Positions 9,032 to 16,417 of a DNA stretch of 64,000 nt are shown piece after piece. The stretch is taken from NCBI GenBank assembly GCA_013298845.1, contig JAAFJN010000002.1:259949-323948 (forward strand), in the 5' to 3' direction. The stretch's first letter is position 1, and every line of letters begins with the position of its first letter. The position numbers were made by a program, and so were the translations under genes. The DNA comes from Chitinophagales bacterium. Lineage in GTDB: Bacteria; Bacteroidota; Bacteroidia; Chitinophagales; Saprospiraceae. A model generated the notes under the pieces. It had not been told where the DNA came from, did no database searches, and saw only the letters and a list, made by a program, of their open reading frames with translations.

Positions 9032-9649
9032 CTATTTCCACCCCAAAATATCCAACCGTTCCGCGCACAAGGCCAAATCCGTGGGGTCGTTGGTGGCAAT
9101 AACGCAGAGCCGCTCCGCCGAATATTGCCGGTACAAGGCGTGAAACCAGGCCACTGCGTTGGTATCGAGGTTGGTGGAAGGTTCATCGAGCAGCAGAATG
9201 GGCGTGTCGGAACAAATGGCGGTGGCCAACTTTACCCGCTGCTTCATACCGGAGGAGAAAAAACGAATTTCTTTTTCGCGGGCTTTGGGCAATTGCAAAA
9301 TATCCAATACCGCTTCTTTGTCCAAACCCGGCAGCAGCGGCTTGAGGCGAATGTGAAAATCCAGGGCTTCTTCTAATGTAAATTCCTCGATGAGTTCGAT
9401 GTAGGGCGCGGCGTAAGACACGTACCGGTACACCTCATCGGGCGAAACGGCAGTGCCCTGGGCAGAAAAAGTTATTTTCCCCTTCGACAAAGACAGGTGC
9501 CCCGACAAAACTTTCATCAGGGTGGACTTGCCGGAGCCGTTTGGTCCCAACAGTGCCGTACTGGTATTGGGGGCAAAATGGTGCGTTAGTCCGCGAAATA
9601 TCCAGTCGAAACGAAAGCGTTTACCGGCATCGGTCAGCGTTATTTCCAT
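9032..9649 (-). CDS. ABC transporter ATP-binding protein, orphan
   Basis: 205 residues from the ATG at 9649 (MEITLTDAGKRF); longer frames upstream have no homologous look. Motifs: Walker A GPNGSGKST (about 36-44), signature FSSGMKQRVKLA, Walker B ILLLDEPSTNLD. The switch position normally held by His reads CVIATNDP, so Asn replaces the H-loop His. Short single-domain ATPases like this occur in CcmA-type and related exporters, but no permease lies beside it. It is divergent from a secreted unknown protein with only 49 bases between the starts. Confidence 0.88.
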   Translation of the reverse strand: MEITLTDAGKRFRFDWIFRGLTHHFAPNTSTALLGPNGSGKSTLMKVLSGHLSLSKGKITFSAQGTAVSPDEVYRYVSYAAPYIELIEEFTLEEALDFHIRLKPLLPGLDKEAVLDILQLPKAREKEIRFFSSGMKQRVKLATAICSDTPILLLDEPSTNLDTNAVAWFHALYRQYSAERLCVIATNDPTDLALCAERLDILGWK

Positions 9650-9659
9650 TAAAGTATCG

Positions 9660-9667
9660 TATTTTTG
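9660..9667 (+). promoter_or_regulatory. Candidate -7 promoter element for the secreted protein/yigZ pair
   Basis: TATTTTTG matches TAnnTTTG and stands 31 bases before the ATG at 9699 in a 49-base divergent gap. No convincing -33 TTTG is seen at the usual distance. Confidence 0.4.
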
Positions 9668-9698
9668 CGCCGCAAATTTGCTACAATTTGCCCGAAAT

Positions 9699-10679
9699 AT
9701 GCATAAATTTATCTGGACTTTCATCTTTGGCCTGTTCGCGGGCGGTATTTTGGCCCAACCAACCACCCAAGTGGCCGACCAAACCTTCAAAGTAGATGGC
9801 ATTCACGAGTTTCATTACGCTTTTGCGGAAGGCGACCAAGTGACCTTGTACATCCAACTCATTGCGGGGCGGCGGCTCAAAACCGTGGAAATTATTGGTC
9901 TGCCCGACAATACCTTGTTCCGCTCTTACGAATTGGATACGGCTTTGACCAAAACCATCACCATTCCGGCCACGGGTGCGTACCTGTTGCGGGTGACCGA
10001 ACAGGGCATGGGCAAAAAAATCTGCCGGTTTACCCTGGCGCGGACGGGTTTTTCAAAAATAGATACCCGCATCGGGTGGGATATGAAGCAACAACCCGGT
10101 TTTCAGGTGTTGCGCCGCCAAATCCGCACGGGCACCAAAACCGAAATCCACTCGGTGAGCGGACAGGTGACGGTAACGGGCAGCAGCATGGGGATTCGGA
10201 ACAACCGCACATCATACCGCTTCGAACTACCGGCCAATACCGTTCGGTGGGCATATCGCGTGGGGGTCAGCCAATCGGTGCAGGAAGCGCGCCAACGCGA
10301 TGCCGCGCAGTTCAACGACCTGATCCGCAAGGGTTCAACCAAGTTAATGGCCATTCACCCCGAAACGGCACTGGCGGCGTTTGCGCTGGGTATGGCCGTT
10401 CAAATGACCACCTCTACCGGGGGCGAAGACATCGAATATGCGCTGGTGGACCCGCCAAATTTGCAAAAATTCCTGGACGGTGAAAACAAATACGACGCGC
10501 ACATCTGGCAAGGGGCCGTCAGTGTTGATGCCCAACGGCGTTATGCACCCCTCGCGGGTAGTTATGCTTTTGCCTTAAAAAACAACAACCTCGTGGACGA
10601 TGTAAACGTCAGTATTGACATTGAAGCCATTACCGAAACGCCTTTGTTTGAGGAAGAAATTTACCTTTCGCCCCGATGA
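9699..10679 (+). CDS. Secreted protein of unknown function
   Basis: 326 residues from the ATG at 9699; the signal peptide FGLFAGGILAQ ends about residue 20. The frame is open far upstream, but that part overlaps the opposite ABC gene and lacks protein character. The mature part starts with a beta-rich domain (DQTFKVDGIHEFHYAFAEGD, about 25-115) of the kind used for binding, followed by an alpha/beta region (HPETALAAFALGMAVQM). The end is again beta-rich (AGSYAFALKNNNLVDDVNV). I cannot assign a family. Its stop overlaps the yigZ start in ATGA, so the two are translated from one message. Confidence 0.75.
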   Translation: MHKFIWTFIFGLFAGGILAQPTTQVADQTFKVDGIHEFHYAFAEGDQVTLYIQLIAGRRLKTVEIIGLPDNTLFRSYELDTALTKTITIPATGAYLLRVTEQGMGKKICRFTLARTGFSKIDTRIGWDMKQQPGFQVLRRQIRTGTKTEIHSVSGQVTVTGSSMGIRNNRTSYRFELPANTVRWAYRVGVSQSVQEARQRDAAQFNDLIRKGSTKLMAIHPETALAAFALGMAVQMTTSTGGEDIEYALVDPPNLQKFLDGENKYDAHIWQGAVSVDAQRRYAPLAGSYAFALKNNNLVDDVNVSIDIEAITETPLFEEEIYLSPR

Positions 10680-11317
10680 GTGATACCTATTTAACCCTAA
10701 AAGGCCCGTCGGAAGGGGAATTTAAGGACCGTGCGAGCAAATTTTTGGCCTACGCCTGGCCCGTTCAAACGGAAGCGGCGATTGCGGAACATCTGGAACG
10801 CCTGCGCAAAACGCATTTTAAGGCCAATCACCATTGCTACGCGTGGCGGTTGGGGCGTACCGGCACCCAATTTCGCGCCAACGACGATGGTGAACCTTCG
10901 GGAACGGCGGGGCGGCCCATTCTGGCGCAAATAGACGCGGCGGGCCTCACCGATACCCTTGTGGTGGTGGTGCGTTATTTTGGCGGTACGCTGCTGGGCG
11001 CATCGGGGTTAATTAATGCGTACCGCGAATCGGCCATTGCCGCGATACAAGCGGCCGAGATTGAAGAAGTCATTTTGTACGATACCATTCATTTCGACCT
11101 CGATTATGCCCAAATGCCCGATCTGATTCAGGCCATTCATCAATTGGGCATTATCATTCGCAAAGAGGAGTTTGGCGAACGGGCCGCAATTGATATTGCC
11201 ATCCGTCAACGCGATACGGAACAAAAATTATTACAACTAAAAGCCAAAATCTGGAAAGTCAGCCCCGATGAAGCCCTGACGCTGGAATGGCCTTTTTTAG
11301 TGAAGAGTGAAGAGTGA
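10676..11317 (+). CDS. yigZ: YigZ/IMPACT family protein
   Basis: 213 residues. The N-terminal UPF0029/IMPACT domain has the hallmark NDDGEPSGTAGRPIL (about 63-77) and VVVVRYFGGTLLGASGL (about 88-104); the C-terminal ferredoxin-like domain follows (FDLDYAQMPDLIQ). Bacterial YigZ is a conserved protein of uncertain role; eukaryotic IMPACT regulates the Gcn2 kinase. The start overlaps the preceding stop by four bases. Oddly, the last codons (VKSEE and the TGA at 11315-11317) are supplied by a GTGAAGA heptamer array, so the natural C-terminus may have been replaced. Confidence 0.9.
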   Translation: MSDTYLTLKGPSEGEFKDRASKFLAYAWPVQTEAAIAEHLERLRKTHFKANHHCYAWRLGRTGTQFRANDDGEPSGTAGRPILAQIDAAGLTDTLVVVVRYFGGTLLGASGLINAYRESAIAAIQAAEIEEVILYDTIHFDLDYAQMPDLIQAIHQLGIIIRKEEFGERAAIDIAIRQRDTEQKLLQLKAKIWKVSPDEALTLEWPFLVKSEE

Positions 11318-11541
11318 AGAGTGAAGAGTGAAAAATGAAGAGTGAATAATTTGCCCGTTGTAGAGTATTCTTCTGACCACGAATTCCTAAAGAATACACT
11401 TAAATTCACTAATCATAGAGCATTCATTTTAAATGGTTTAAGTTTTTTAACGAAAAAAAAACGCTCCAACGAGCAAATTCTTCGTTTTTCACTCATCACT
11501 CTTCACTCTTCGTTTTTCACTCTTCACTCATCACTTTTCAC
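11300..11541. repeat. Inverted pair of heptamer arrays around a core (MITE-like element)
   Basis: Left arm 11300-11348: seven units, GTGAAGA four times, then GTGAAAA, ATGAAGA, GTGAATA. Right arm 11486-11541: eight units of the complement (TTTTCAC, TCATCAC, TCTTCAC). Inside the arms AATTTGCCCGTTGTAGAG near 11349 is an imperfect inverted match to CGCTCCAACGAGCAAATT near 11474-11491. The core contains AAGAATACACTTAAATTCAC and GAGCATTCATTTT, which reappear in the element at 63.6 kb. The left arm overlaps the yigZ stop; the right arm ends 9 bases before the rsmF ATG, so it forms the rsmF leader. Confidence 0.85.
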
Positions 11542-11550
11542 TATAAAAAA

Positions 11551-12921
11551 ATGTTGCCACAGCACTTTAAGACACAAATGCGCCGTCAGTTGGGAGCGGC
11601 AGAATGGGAAGCGCTGGAGGCAGCGTTGCAAACACCCGCCCCGGTGAGTATCCGGTTGAACCGGCAAAAAGCACCTGCTGACCGGTCATTATTACCCACG
11701 CCCGATGGTGCGGTGGCTTGGCATCCCGACGGGTATTATTTGTCGGAACGGCCCGTTTTTACGTTAGATCCGCTGTTTCACGCGGGTGCGTATTACGTGC
11801 AGGAGGCCTCTTCGATGTTTTTGCACGAGGTGCTGCGGCAAAGTGGTCGCAGCGGTCAATCGCTCAAGGTGCTGGATCTTTGTGCGGCACCGGGCGGCAA
11901 AACAACGCTGTTGTACGACGCTGTGCAGGCTCAATTATCGGCCAACGAAATTGTGCCCAATCGCGCCGCTATTTTGCGCGAAAACCTGGAAAAATGGGGC
12001 ATTCCCGACGCTGCCATTACTTCTTCCGACCCGATGGCTTATGAAGCTCTTATCGAGTGGTTCGACTTAATCGTGGTAGATGCTCCGTGCAGCGGTGAAG
12101 GGATGTTCCGCAAAGACCCCGACGCCATTAAAGAATGGTCGCCGGAAAACGTGGAGGTGTGCGTGGCCCGCCAAAGCCGCATTTTAGACATTGCCAAACG
12201 CGCATTGGCACCCGGTGGTTTGTTGGTGTACAGCACCTGCACCTTTAACCCACACGAAAATGAGGAACAAATGGAGCGTCATTTTGGCAACGACGATTAC
12301 CGCGAAATCACCCTGGCGTTCGACCCCGAAGCGGGCATTATGGCTTGTAGCACAGGGTTGCGCTTTTTGCCGCATCGGGTGCGCGGCGAAGGGTTTTACA
12401 TTGCGGCTTTTGAAAAAAAAGACCACAGCGGACCAAGACCTAAATTGCACCCATCGGCCGGATTTAAACACCTGACGGCTCTGCCCAAACGCCTGTACGG
12501 TGCCATTACCCCCTGGCTCGCTCACCCCGAAGATTACGGTTTATGGCAAACGCCATCGGGCGATGTACTGGCACTGCCCCTCGCCCGGGAACCGGAATTG
12601 CTGTTGTTGGATAAACACATCAAAAGCAAGTGGTTTGGCACGCACATTGGCACCTTAAAAGGCAATGATCTGATTCCGGCGCACGCACTGGCCCTGAGCC
12701 ATTTGGCCAACAATAGTATTCAGACCCTCGAACTTAGCCGCGAACAAGCGCTTATTTTTCTAAAAAAAGAAACTTTTGACCTACCAGATTCAACGCCTAA
12801 GGGCTGGACCGTGGCGCAATACAACGGACTGCCGTTGGGTTGGATTAAAGTACTACCCAACCGGATGAACAACTATTTACCCCCCGAACGAAGGATTAGG
12901 ATGGAAGTTCGCGGTGCTTAA
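11551..12921 (+). CDS. rsmF: RsmF-like 16S rRNA m5C methyltransferase
   Basis: 456 residues. This is a NOL1/NOP2/Sun family SAM-dependent RNA cytosine-5 methyltransferase. SAM-binding motif I is VLDLCAAPGGKTT (about 109-121), followed by the two family cysteines in VDAPCSGEGMFR and YSTCTFNPHENE. A PUA-like C-terminal region with short RsmF-type domains follows (LPLGWIKVLPNRMNNYLPPE). It should modify 16S rRNA during small-subunit maturation. The expected target C1407 is taken from E. coli RsmF and not shown here. Its 5' leader is made of repeat sequence. Confidence 0.9.
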   Translation: MLPQHFKTQMRRQLGAAEWEALEAALQTPAPVSIRLNRQKAPADRSLLPTPDGAVAWHPDGYYLSERPVFTLDPLFHAGAYYVQEASSMFLHEVLRQSGRSGQSLKVLDLCAAPGGKTTLLYDAVQAQLSANEIVPNRAAILRENLEKWGIPDAAITSSDPMAYEALIEWFDLIVVDAPCSGEGMFRKDPDAIKEWSPENVEVCVARQSRILDIAKRALAPGGLLVYSTCTFNPHENEEQMERHFGNDDYREITLAFDPEAGIMACSTGLRFLPHRVRGEGFYIAAFEKKDHSGPRPKLHPSAGFKHLTALPKRLYGAITPWLAHPEDYGLWQTPSGDVLALPLAREPELLLLDKHIKSKWFGTHIGTLKGNDLIPAHALALSHLANNSIQTLELSREQALIFLKKETFDLPDSTPKGWTVAQYNGLPLGWIKVLPNRMNNYLPPERRIRMEVRGA

Positions 12922-13249
12922 TAACAGTACATTGACTTATTTTTGCAATCGGAAACGCCCGAAGGTTATCCTGTCGCGTTTACGCAAACTCGATCAGGAG
13001 ACGCAACATCAAATCAACGCCATGCCTATACATTACGACATTGAAACGGATTTTTTGTACCAACAAGGTATCGAAAAAGGTATCGAAAAAGGTATCGAAA
13101 AAGGTGCAGAAAAAAACAAAAAAGAAACAGTGATCAACATGCTGCAAATGGGAAAATATTCCCTCTACGAGATCACCGTAATATTGGGCGTAACCAAAGA
13201 ATTCGTGCTTAATATCGCCAAAGAGCACCAATTGAATGTTCCTGATTAA
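12914..13249 (+). pseudogene. C-terminal remnant of an Rpn/PD-(D/E)XK nuclease-transposase family protein
   Basis: Only about 110 codons remain, opening at a GTG that overlaps the end of rsmF. The part VILSRLRKLDQETQHQINAM then PIHYDIETDFLYQQG matches the typical tail of Rpn-like recombination-promoting nucleases, followed by the charged IEKG repeats and the terminal helices INMLQMGKYSLYEITVILG. The N-terminal catalytic domain is missing. It may be an inactive relic or a short expressed fragment. The adjacent terminator suggests at least transcription. Confidence 0.6.
13067..13114 (+). repeat. 12-bp in-frame tandem repeat (GGTATCGAAAAA)
   Basis: Three perfect copies at 13067-13102 and one variant (GGTGCAGAAAAA) encode the repeated Gly-Ile-Glu-Lys of the nuclease remnant. 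Such runs are usual near the C-terminus of Rpn-like proteins and can expand or shrink by slippage without shifting the frame. Confidence 0.85.
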
Positions 13250-13260
13250 CGCATTATAAC

Positions 13261-13296
13261 ACAAAAGCCATCCCGATTGCTCGGAATGGCTTTTGT
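13261..13296. terminator. Bidirectional intrinsic terminator
   Basis: ACAAAAGCCATCCCGA, loop TTGC, TCGGAATGGCTTTTGT: 16-base arms with one mismatch. The A-rich left base and T-rich right base give U-tracts in both directions. It lies between the plus-strand nuclease remnant and the end of the minus-strand helicase gene, so it can serve both convergent transcripts. Confidence 0.8.
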
Positions 13297-13337
13297 TTAT
13301 ATACTTCGACTGGAATATCAGCGGAGAAAACGGGTAA

Positions 13338-15077
13338 TTAGTACGCCATTTTTTTCTTGCGTACATCACCACCGCGGCCGCGGCCTTCCGGTTTTCCGTA
13401 TTTGGAACCACCGAATTTACTACCACCGCCACTGCCTTTTTCATAAGGCGCTTTCTCTTTACGAGCAGCGGCTTCGTCCACGCGTACGCGGCGACCGTTG
13501 ATTGTAAATTCTTCGAGACCAAAACGAACGGGAGTCACAAACTCCGGATCAATATCAAAGTGCATGTACGCCCGGTTGATGTCAATGGTGCCAACGGCGG
13601 TACCCGGTACTTTAAACTCCTGCGTAACCAGACGGAGGAATTCTTTTTTGGTTACACCATCCATATCACCGATGTTGATGAACAAGCGCACGTAATTAGA
13701 ACGCGGACCACCAGCGGCTTCTCCGTCGCGCTTTTTGCGGTCGGAACGAGCATTGATGTTAATATCGGGTGCATTGCGGTAGTACGACAAAAAGCGATTA
13801 AACTCCACACTGGCAAAACGTTTAATCAATTCTTCTTTGGTCAAATCTTTCAGTTCTTCAAAAATGCGGGGCAAAAACGGATCAATTTCGTGATCAATTA
13901 CTTCCTGCACGTGAATATTTTGAACGATGTGGAACAACTGCTTTTCGCACACTTCTACGCCATTGGGAATGGGCAAACGCTGGAAATTCGCTTTGGTTTT
14001 GCGAGCAATCTGCATGATTTTTTCCTCAAACTTAGGCGTAATTATGCTGATACTCACCCCCGTACGACCTGCGCGGCCAGTACGGCCAGAACGGTGCGTA
14101 TAGACCTCAATTTCGTCGGGCATACCGTAGTTAATTACGTGGCTGATTTCGCTCACGTCAATACCACGGGCCGCCACGTCGGTAGCGATGAGGAGTTGCA
14201 GGTTGCGCTCGCGGAAGCGGTTCATCACGCGGTCGCGGTCGCTTTGGGCCAAGTCACCGTGCAAGGCATCGGCGTTATAACCATCGCGAATCATTTGTTC
14301 GGCCACTTCTTTGGTGTCGTTTTTGGTACGGCAGAAAATAAGGCCGTAGATACCGGGATTAGCATCTACAACGCGTTTGAGCGCATCGTAGCGATCTTCC
14401 GAACGACAGATATAGTATTGGTGCTCGATATTTTGGTTCGTTTCGTTTTTGCCGCCTACGCGCAACTCTTCCGGGTTGGACATGTAGTTATTGGCCATAC
14501 GGCGAACTTCATCGGGCATGGTTGCCGAGAACAACCAAATAGATTTACGATCGGTAACGGCACCCAAAATGGCTTCAAGAGATTCCTGAAAACCCATATT
14601 GAGCATTTCATCGGCCTCATCAAGGACGATACGGGCCACATTGTCGAGTTTAGCGGCGCGACGTTCGATGAGATCCACCAAACGGCCGGGAGTGGCTACT
14701 ACGATTTGTGCACCAGCCTTAATTTGGCTGATTTGTTGGGTAATACCAGCACCGCCGTACACGGCAACTACTTTGTACTGGTGAGCGAACTTCGAGTAAT
14801 TGACCAGGTCGCTGGCTACTTGTACGCAGAGTTCGCGGGTTGGGCACAACACCACTGCCTGAATACCTTTGGCGTGTGGGTCGATGCGTTGGAGGAGAGG
14901 GAGACCAAAAGCGGCGGTTTTGCCGGTACCTGTTTGCGCCAGTGCGATAAAATCGCGGTCGCCATCCAAGGCGACGGGAATTACGAGCGATTGAACAGTG
15001 GTAGGGTTCTCAAAGCCTAACTGAGAGATACCCTGTAATAGTTCGGGACCAAGCCCCAAATCTTGAAAAGTGGACAT
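13338..15077 (-). CDS. DEAD-box ATP-dependent RNA helicase with DbpA-type RNA-binding domain
   Basis: 579 residues from the ATG at 15077 (MSTFQDLGLG); the frame continues upstream without homology. Helicase motifs in order: Q motif near FENPTTVQ, Walker A AQTGTGKTAA (about 46-55), DEAD box VLDEADEMLNMGF, SAT, and motif VI HRSGRTGRAGRTG. A DbpA-like RNA-binding domain follows (NYVRLFINIGDMDGVT, about 475-550) and a Gly/Arg/Lys-rich tail (GRGRGGDVRKKKMAY). It matches the CsdA/DeaD group that remodels rRNA and mRNA, often at low temperature. A long leader of about 290 bases lies upstream, usual for cold-regulated helicase genes. Confidence 0.93.
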   Translation of the reverse strand: MSTFQDLGLGPELLQGISQLGFENPTTVQSLVIPVALDGDRDFIALAQTGTGKTAAFGLPLLQRIDPHAKGIQAVVLCPTRELCVQVASDLVNYSKFAHQYKVVAVYGGAGITQQISQIKAGAQIVVATPGRLVDLIERRAAKLDNVARIVLDEADEMLNMGFQESLEAILGAVTDRKSIWLFSATMPDEVRRMANNYMSNPEELRVGGKNETNQNIEHQYYICRSEDRYDALKRVVDANPGIYGLIFCRTKNDTKEVAEQMIRDGYNADALHGDLAQSDRDRVMNRFRERNLQLLIATDVAARGIDVSEISHVINYGMPDEIEVYTHRSGRTGRAGRTGVSISIITPKFEEKIMQIARKTKANFQRLPIPNGVEVCEKQLFHIVQNIHVQEVIDHEIDPFLPRIFEELKDLTKEELIKRFASVEFNRFLSYYRNAPDININARSDRKKRDGEAAGGPRSNYVRLFINIGDMDGVTKKEFLRLVTQEFKVPGTAVGTIDINRAYMHFDIDPEFVTPVRFGLEEFTINGRRVRVDEAAARKEKAPYEKGSGGGSKFGGSKYGKPEGRGRGGDVRKKKMAY

Positions 15078-15370
15078 TAAAAAAGTTGTGTTGCCAAAAA
15101 AATGGCGATGGGCTAATGTCGTTTGAACGACGGCACTAACGAGATGAATAATGTGCCATAGCGCCGGTATCGGACAATGTGTGATAGGACACACACAGAG
15201 GGGCGGATGCTCAATTGAATCTGAGGGTGGGCGATCAACAACGCCACTTTTTAAATACCCATATCCTCTCTGAACGCGAAGACGAAGATATTCAAAGGCT
15301 CAAATATTCAGTAATGCCCCGAACTTTTACCAAAAATGCGCTTGGGCGCAAGAAACTGCCGGACGGACAG
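15078..15370 (-). other. Long untranslated leader/intergenic stretch upstream of the helicase
   Basis: Between the helicase ATG and the ribosomal-operon terminator there is about 290 bases without a supported gene. Short open frames exist on both strands, but none has a recognisable product. A structured 5' leader for the helicase is possible; I see no classical riboswitch motif. Confidence 0.35.
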
Positions 15371-15428
15371 AAAAAAGCGAGGAGCTTGCCAAAGGTGTCT
15401 AGACCTTTAAAGACATGCTCCTCGCTTT
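15371..15428 (-). terminator. Intrinsic terminator of the rpmB-rpmG-DUF4295 operon
   Basis: Arms AAAGCGAGGAGC (15374-15385) and GCTCCTCGCTTT (15417-15428) enclose a second small hairpin AAAGGT/ACCTTT. On the minus strand the stem is followed by TTTTTT. It lies 25 bases downstream of the DUF4295 stop. Confidence 0.8.
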
Positions 15429-15452
15429 GGCTGCAAAATAAATTTGCAAAAA

Positions 15453-15632
15453 TTATTTTACATCAGCAAAAAAATCTTTCACCTTATCTTTGTGAACGAT
15501 TTGTTGCTTGTATGAGTAGCGACCGGTTACCGGATCTTTAACGGCTTTAATAACCTTAACGTGGTCTTTACCAGAACCAGCGTTAGCAGCACGTTGAGCA
15601 ACGCGGGCGTTTTTAGATACTTTCTTTGCCAT
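15453..15632 (-). CDS. DUF4295 family small basic protein
   Basis: 59 residues: starts MAKKVSKNARVAQRAANAG and ends KVKDFFADVK. It is Lys-rich like a ribosomal protein and is the usual third gene after rpmB and rpmG in Bacteroidota. Its role is unknown; a ribosome-associated function is inferred from the constant gene order. The gene is too short for many ORF callers. It is followed by a strong terminator. Confidence 0.9.
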   Translation of the reverse strand: MAKKVSKNARVAQRAANAGSGKDHVKVIKAVKDPVTGRYSYKQQIVHKDKVKDFFADVK

Positions 15633-15690
15633 GACGCAGAGTGTAGTTAAAAATTATGAAATACATCCGCAAGTATATGCGGTGTGCATA

Positions 15691-15879
15691 TTACTTGATT
15701 TCGCGGTGTACAGTGTACTTGCGCATAATCGAGTTGTATTTTTTCAACTCGAGGCGCTCCGTAGTATTCTTACGGTTCTTCTGTGTCACGTAGCGTGATG
15801 TACCGGGCAAACCACTTGTCTTGTGCTCAGTACATTCCAGAATAATCTGAATGCGGTTACCTTTACTTTTCTTAGCCAT
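15691..15879 (-). CDS. rpmG: 50S ribosomal protein L33
   Basis: 62 residues, with the family core [11 protein letters not shown] and [19 protein letters not shown]. Only one Cys is present, so this is a zinc-independent (C-minus) form without the usual CxxC pairs. It is part of the large subunit near the E site. Second gene of the rpmB-rpmG-DUF4295 operon, 74 bases after rpmB. Confidence 0.97.
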   Translation of the reverse strand: MAKKSKGNRIQIILECTEHKTSGLPGTSRYVTQKNRKNTTERLELKKYNSIMRKYTVHREIK

Positions 15880-15953
15880 TGCTGGATTGAATTTAAATAT
15901 TTAATACGCAGCCCCGATAAAAGGACTTGATATTAGTGTTCTGCCAACGAATA

Positions 15954-16211
15954 TTAGCAGCCTGGTTCAGAGTGAAAAACGATGTCGCCTTTCTTCTCCA
16001 ATTTCTTAATGAAAGAGTAAATGCCCAATTTGCTGATGGTGCGAATTGCAGCAGCACTCACCTTCAACGTTACCCATTCACCTGTCTCAGGAATGAAAAA
16101 ACGTTTTGTGTGCAAATTTGGAAGAAAACGACGCTTCGTCTTGCGGTTCGAGTGCGAAACGTGGTTTCCCGTGATCGGCTTCTTACCCGTCAAATCACAA
16201 ACTTTTGCCAT
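15954..16211 (-). CDS. rpmB: 50S ribosomal protein L28
   Basis: 85 residues beginning MAKVCDLTGKKPITGNHVSH, the classic L28 start with GxxVSHSNRKTKRRFLPNL following. It is an RNA-binding protein of the 50S subunit. First protein gene of the operon, 70 bases downstream of tRNA-Arg on the same strand; tRNA and ribosomal genes may share a transcript. Confidence 0.97.
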   Translation of the reverse strand: MAKVCDLTGKKPITGNHVSHSNRKTKRRFLPNLHTKRFFIPETGEWVTLKVSAAAIRTISKLGIYSFIKKLEKKGDIVFHSEPGC

Positions 16212-16281
16212 GATTTTATATCAGTCAATTAGTGTATAAAAATGAAGTGTGCAAACTTTTTATCGCTTACACACTTCCTTG

Positions 16282-16357
16282 TGGTGACTCCGAGAGGACT
16301 CGAACCTCTAACCTTCTGATCCGTAGTCAGATGCTCTATCCATTAAGCTACGGAGCC
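16282..16357 (-). tRNA. tRNA-Arg (anticodon ACG), CCA encoded
   Basis: On the minus strand the 7-bp acceptor stem is GGCTCCG/CGGAGTC with one G-T pair, the D stem GCTT/GAGC, the anticodon stem TCTGA/TCAGA with loop CTACGGA (anticodon ACG, normally modified to ICG), and the T arm AGAGG-TTCGAGT-CCTCT. Discriminator A is followed by an encoded CCA at 16282-16284. It reads CGU, CGC and CGA codons. No duplicated 3' end suggesting an integrated element was seen nearby. Confidence 0.97.
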
Positions 16358-16417
16358 AATCCCTTATTTTCGGGACGCAAAGGTAAAGGTATTCCAATTA
16401 AATCACCAAATTCTTTT

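Noticed and set aside
13560-15020. 486-codon open frame on the plus strand opposite the helicase
   Set aside because: It is the complement of a firmly identified DEAD-box gene, and its sequence has no domain pattern; biased codon use keeps the opposite frame open.
16282-16357. tRNA-Arg as integration site of a mobile element
   Set aside because: No integrase, and no second copy of the tRNA 3' end was seen; the flanking genes are housekeeping or stable.
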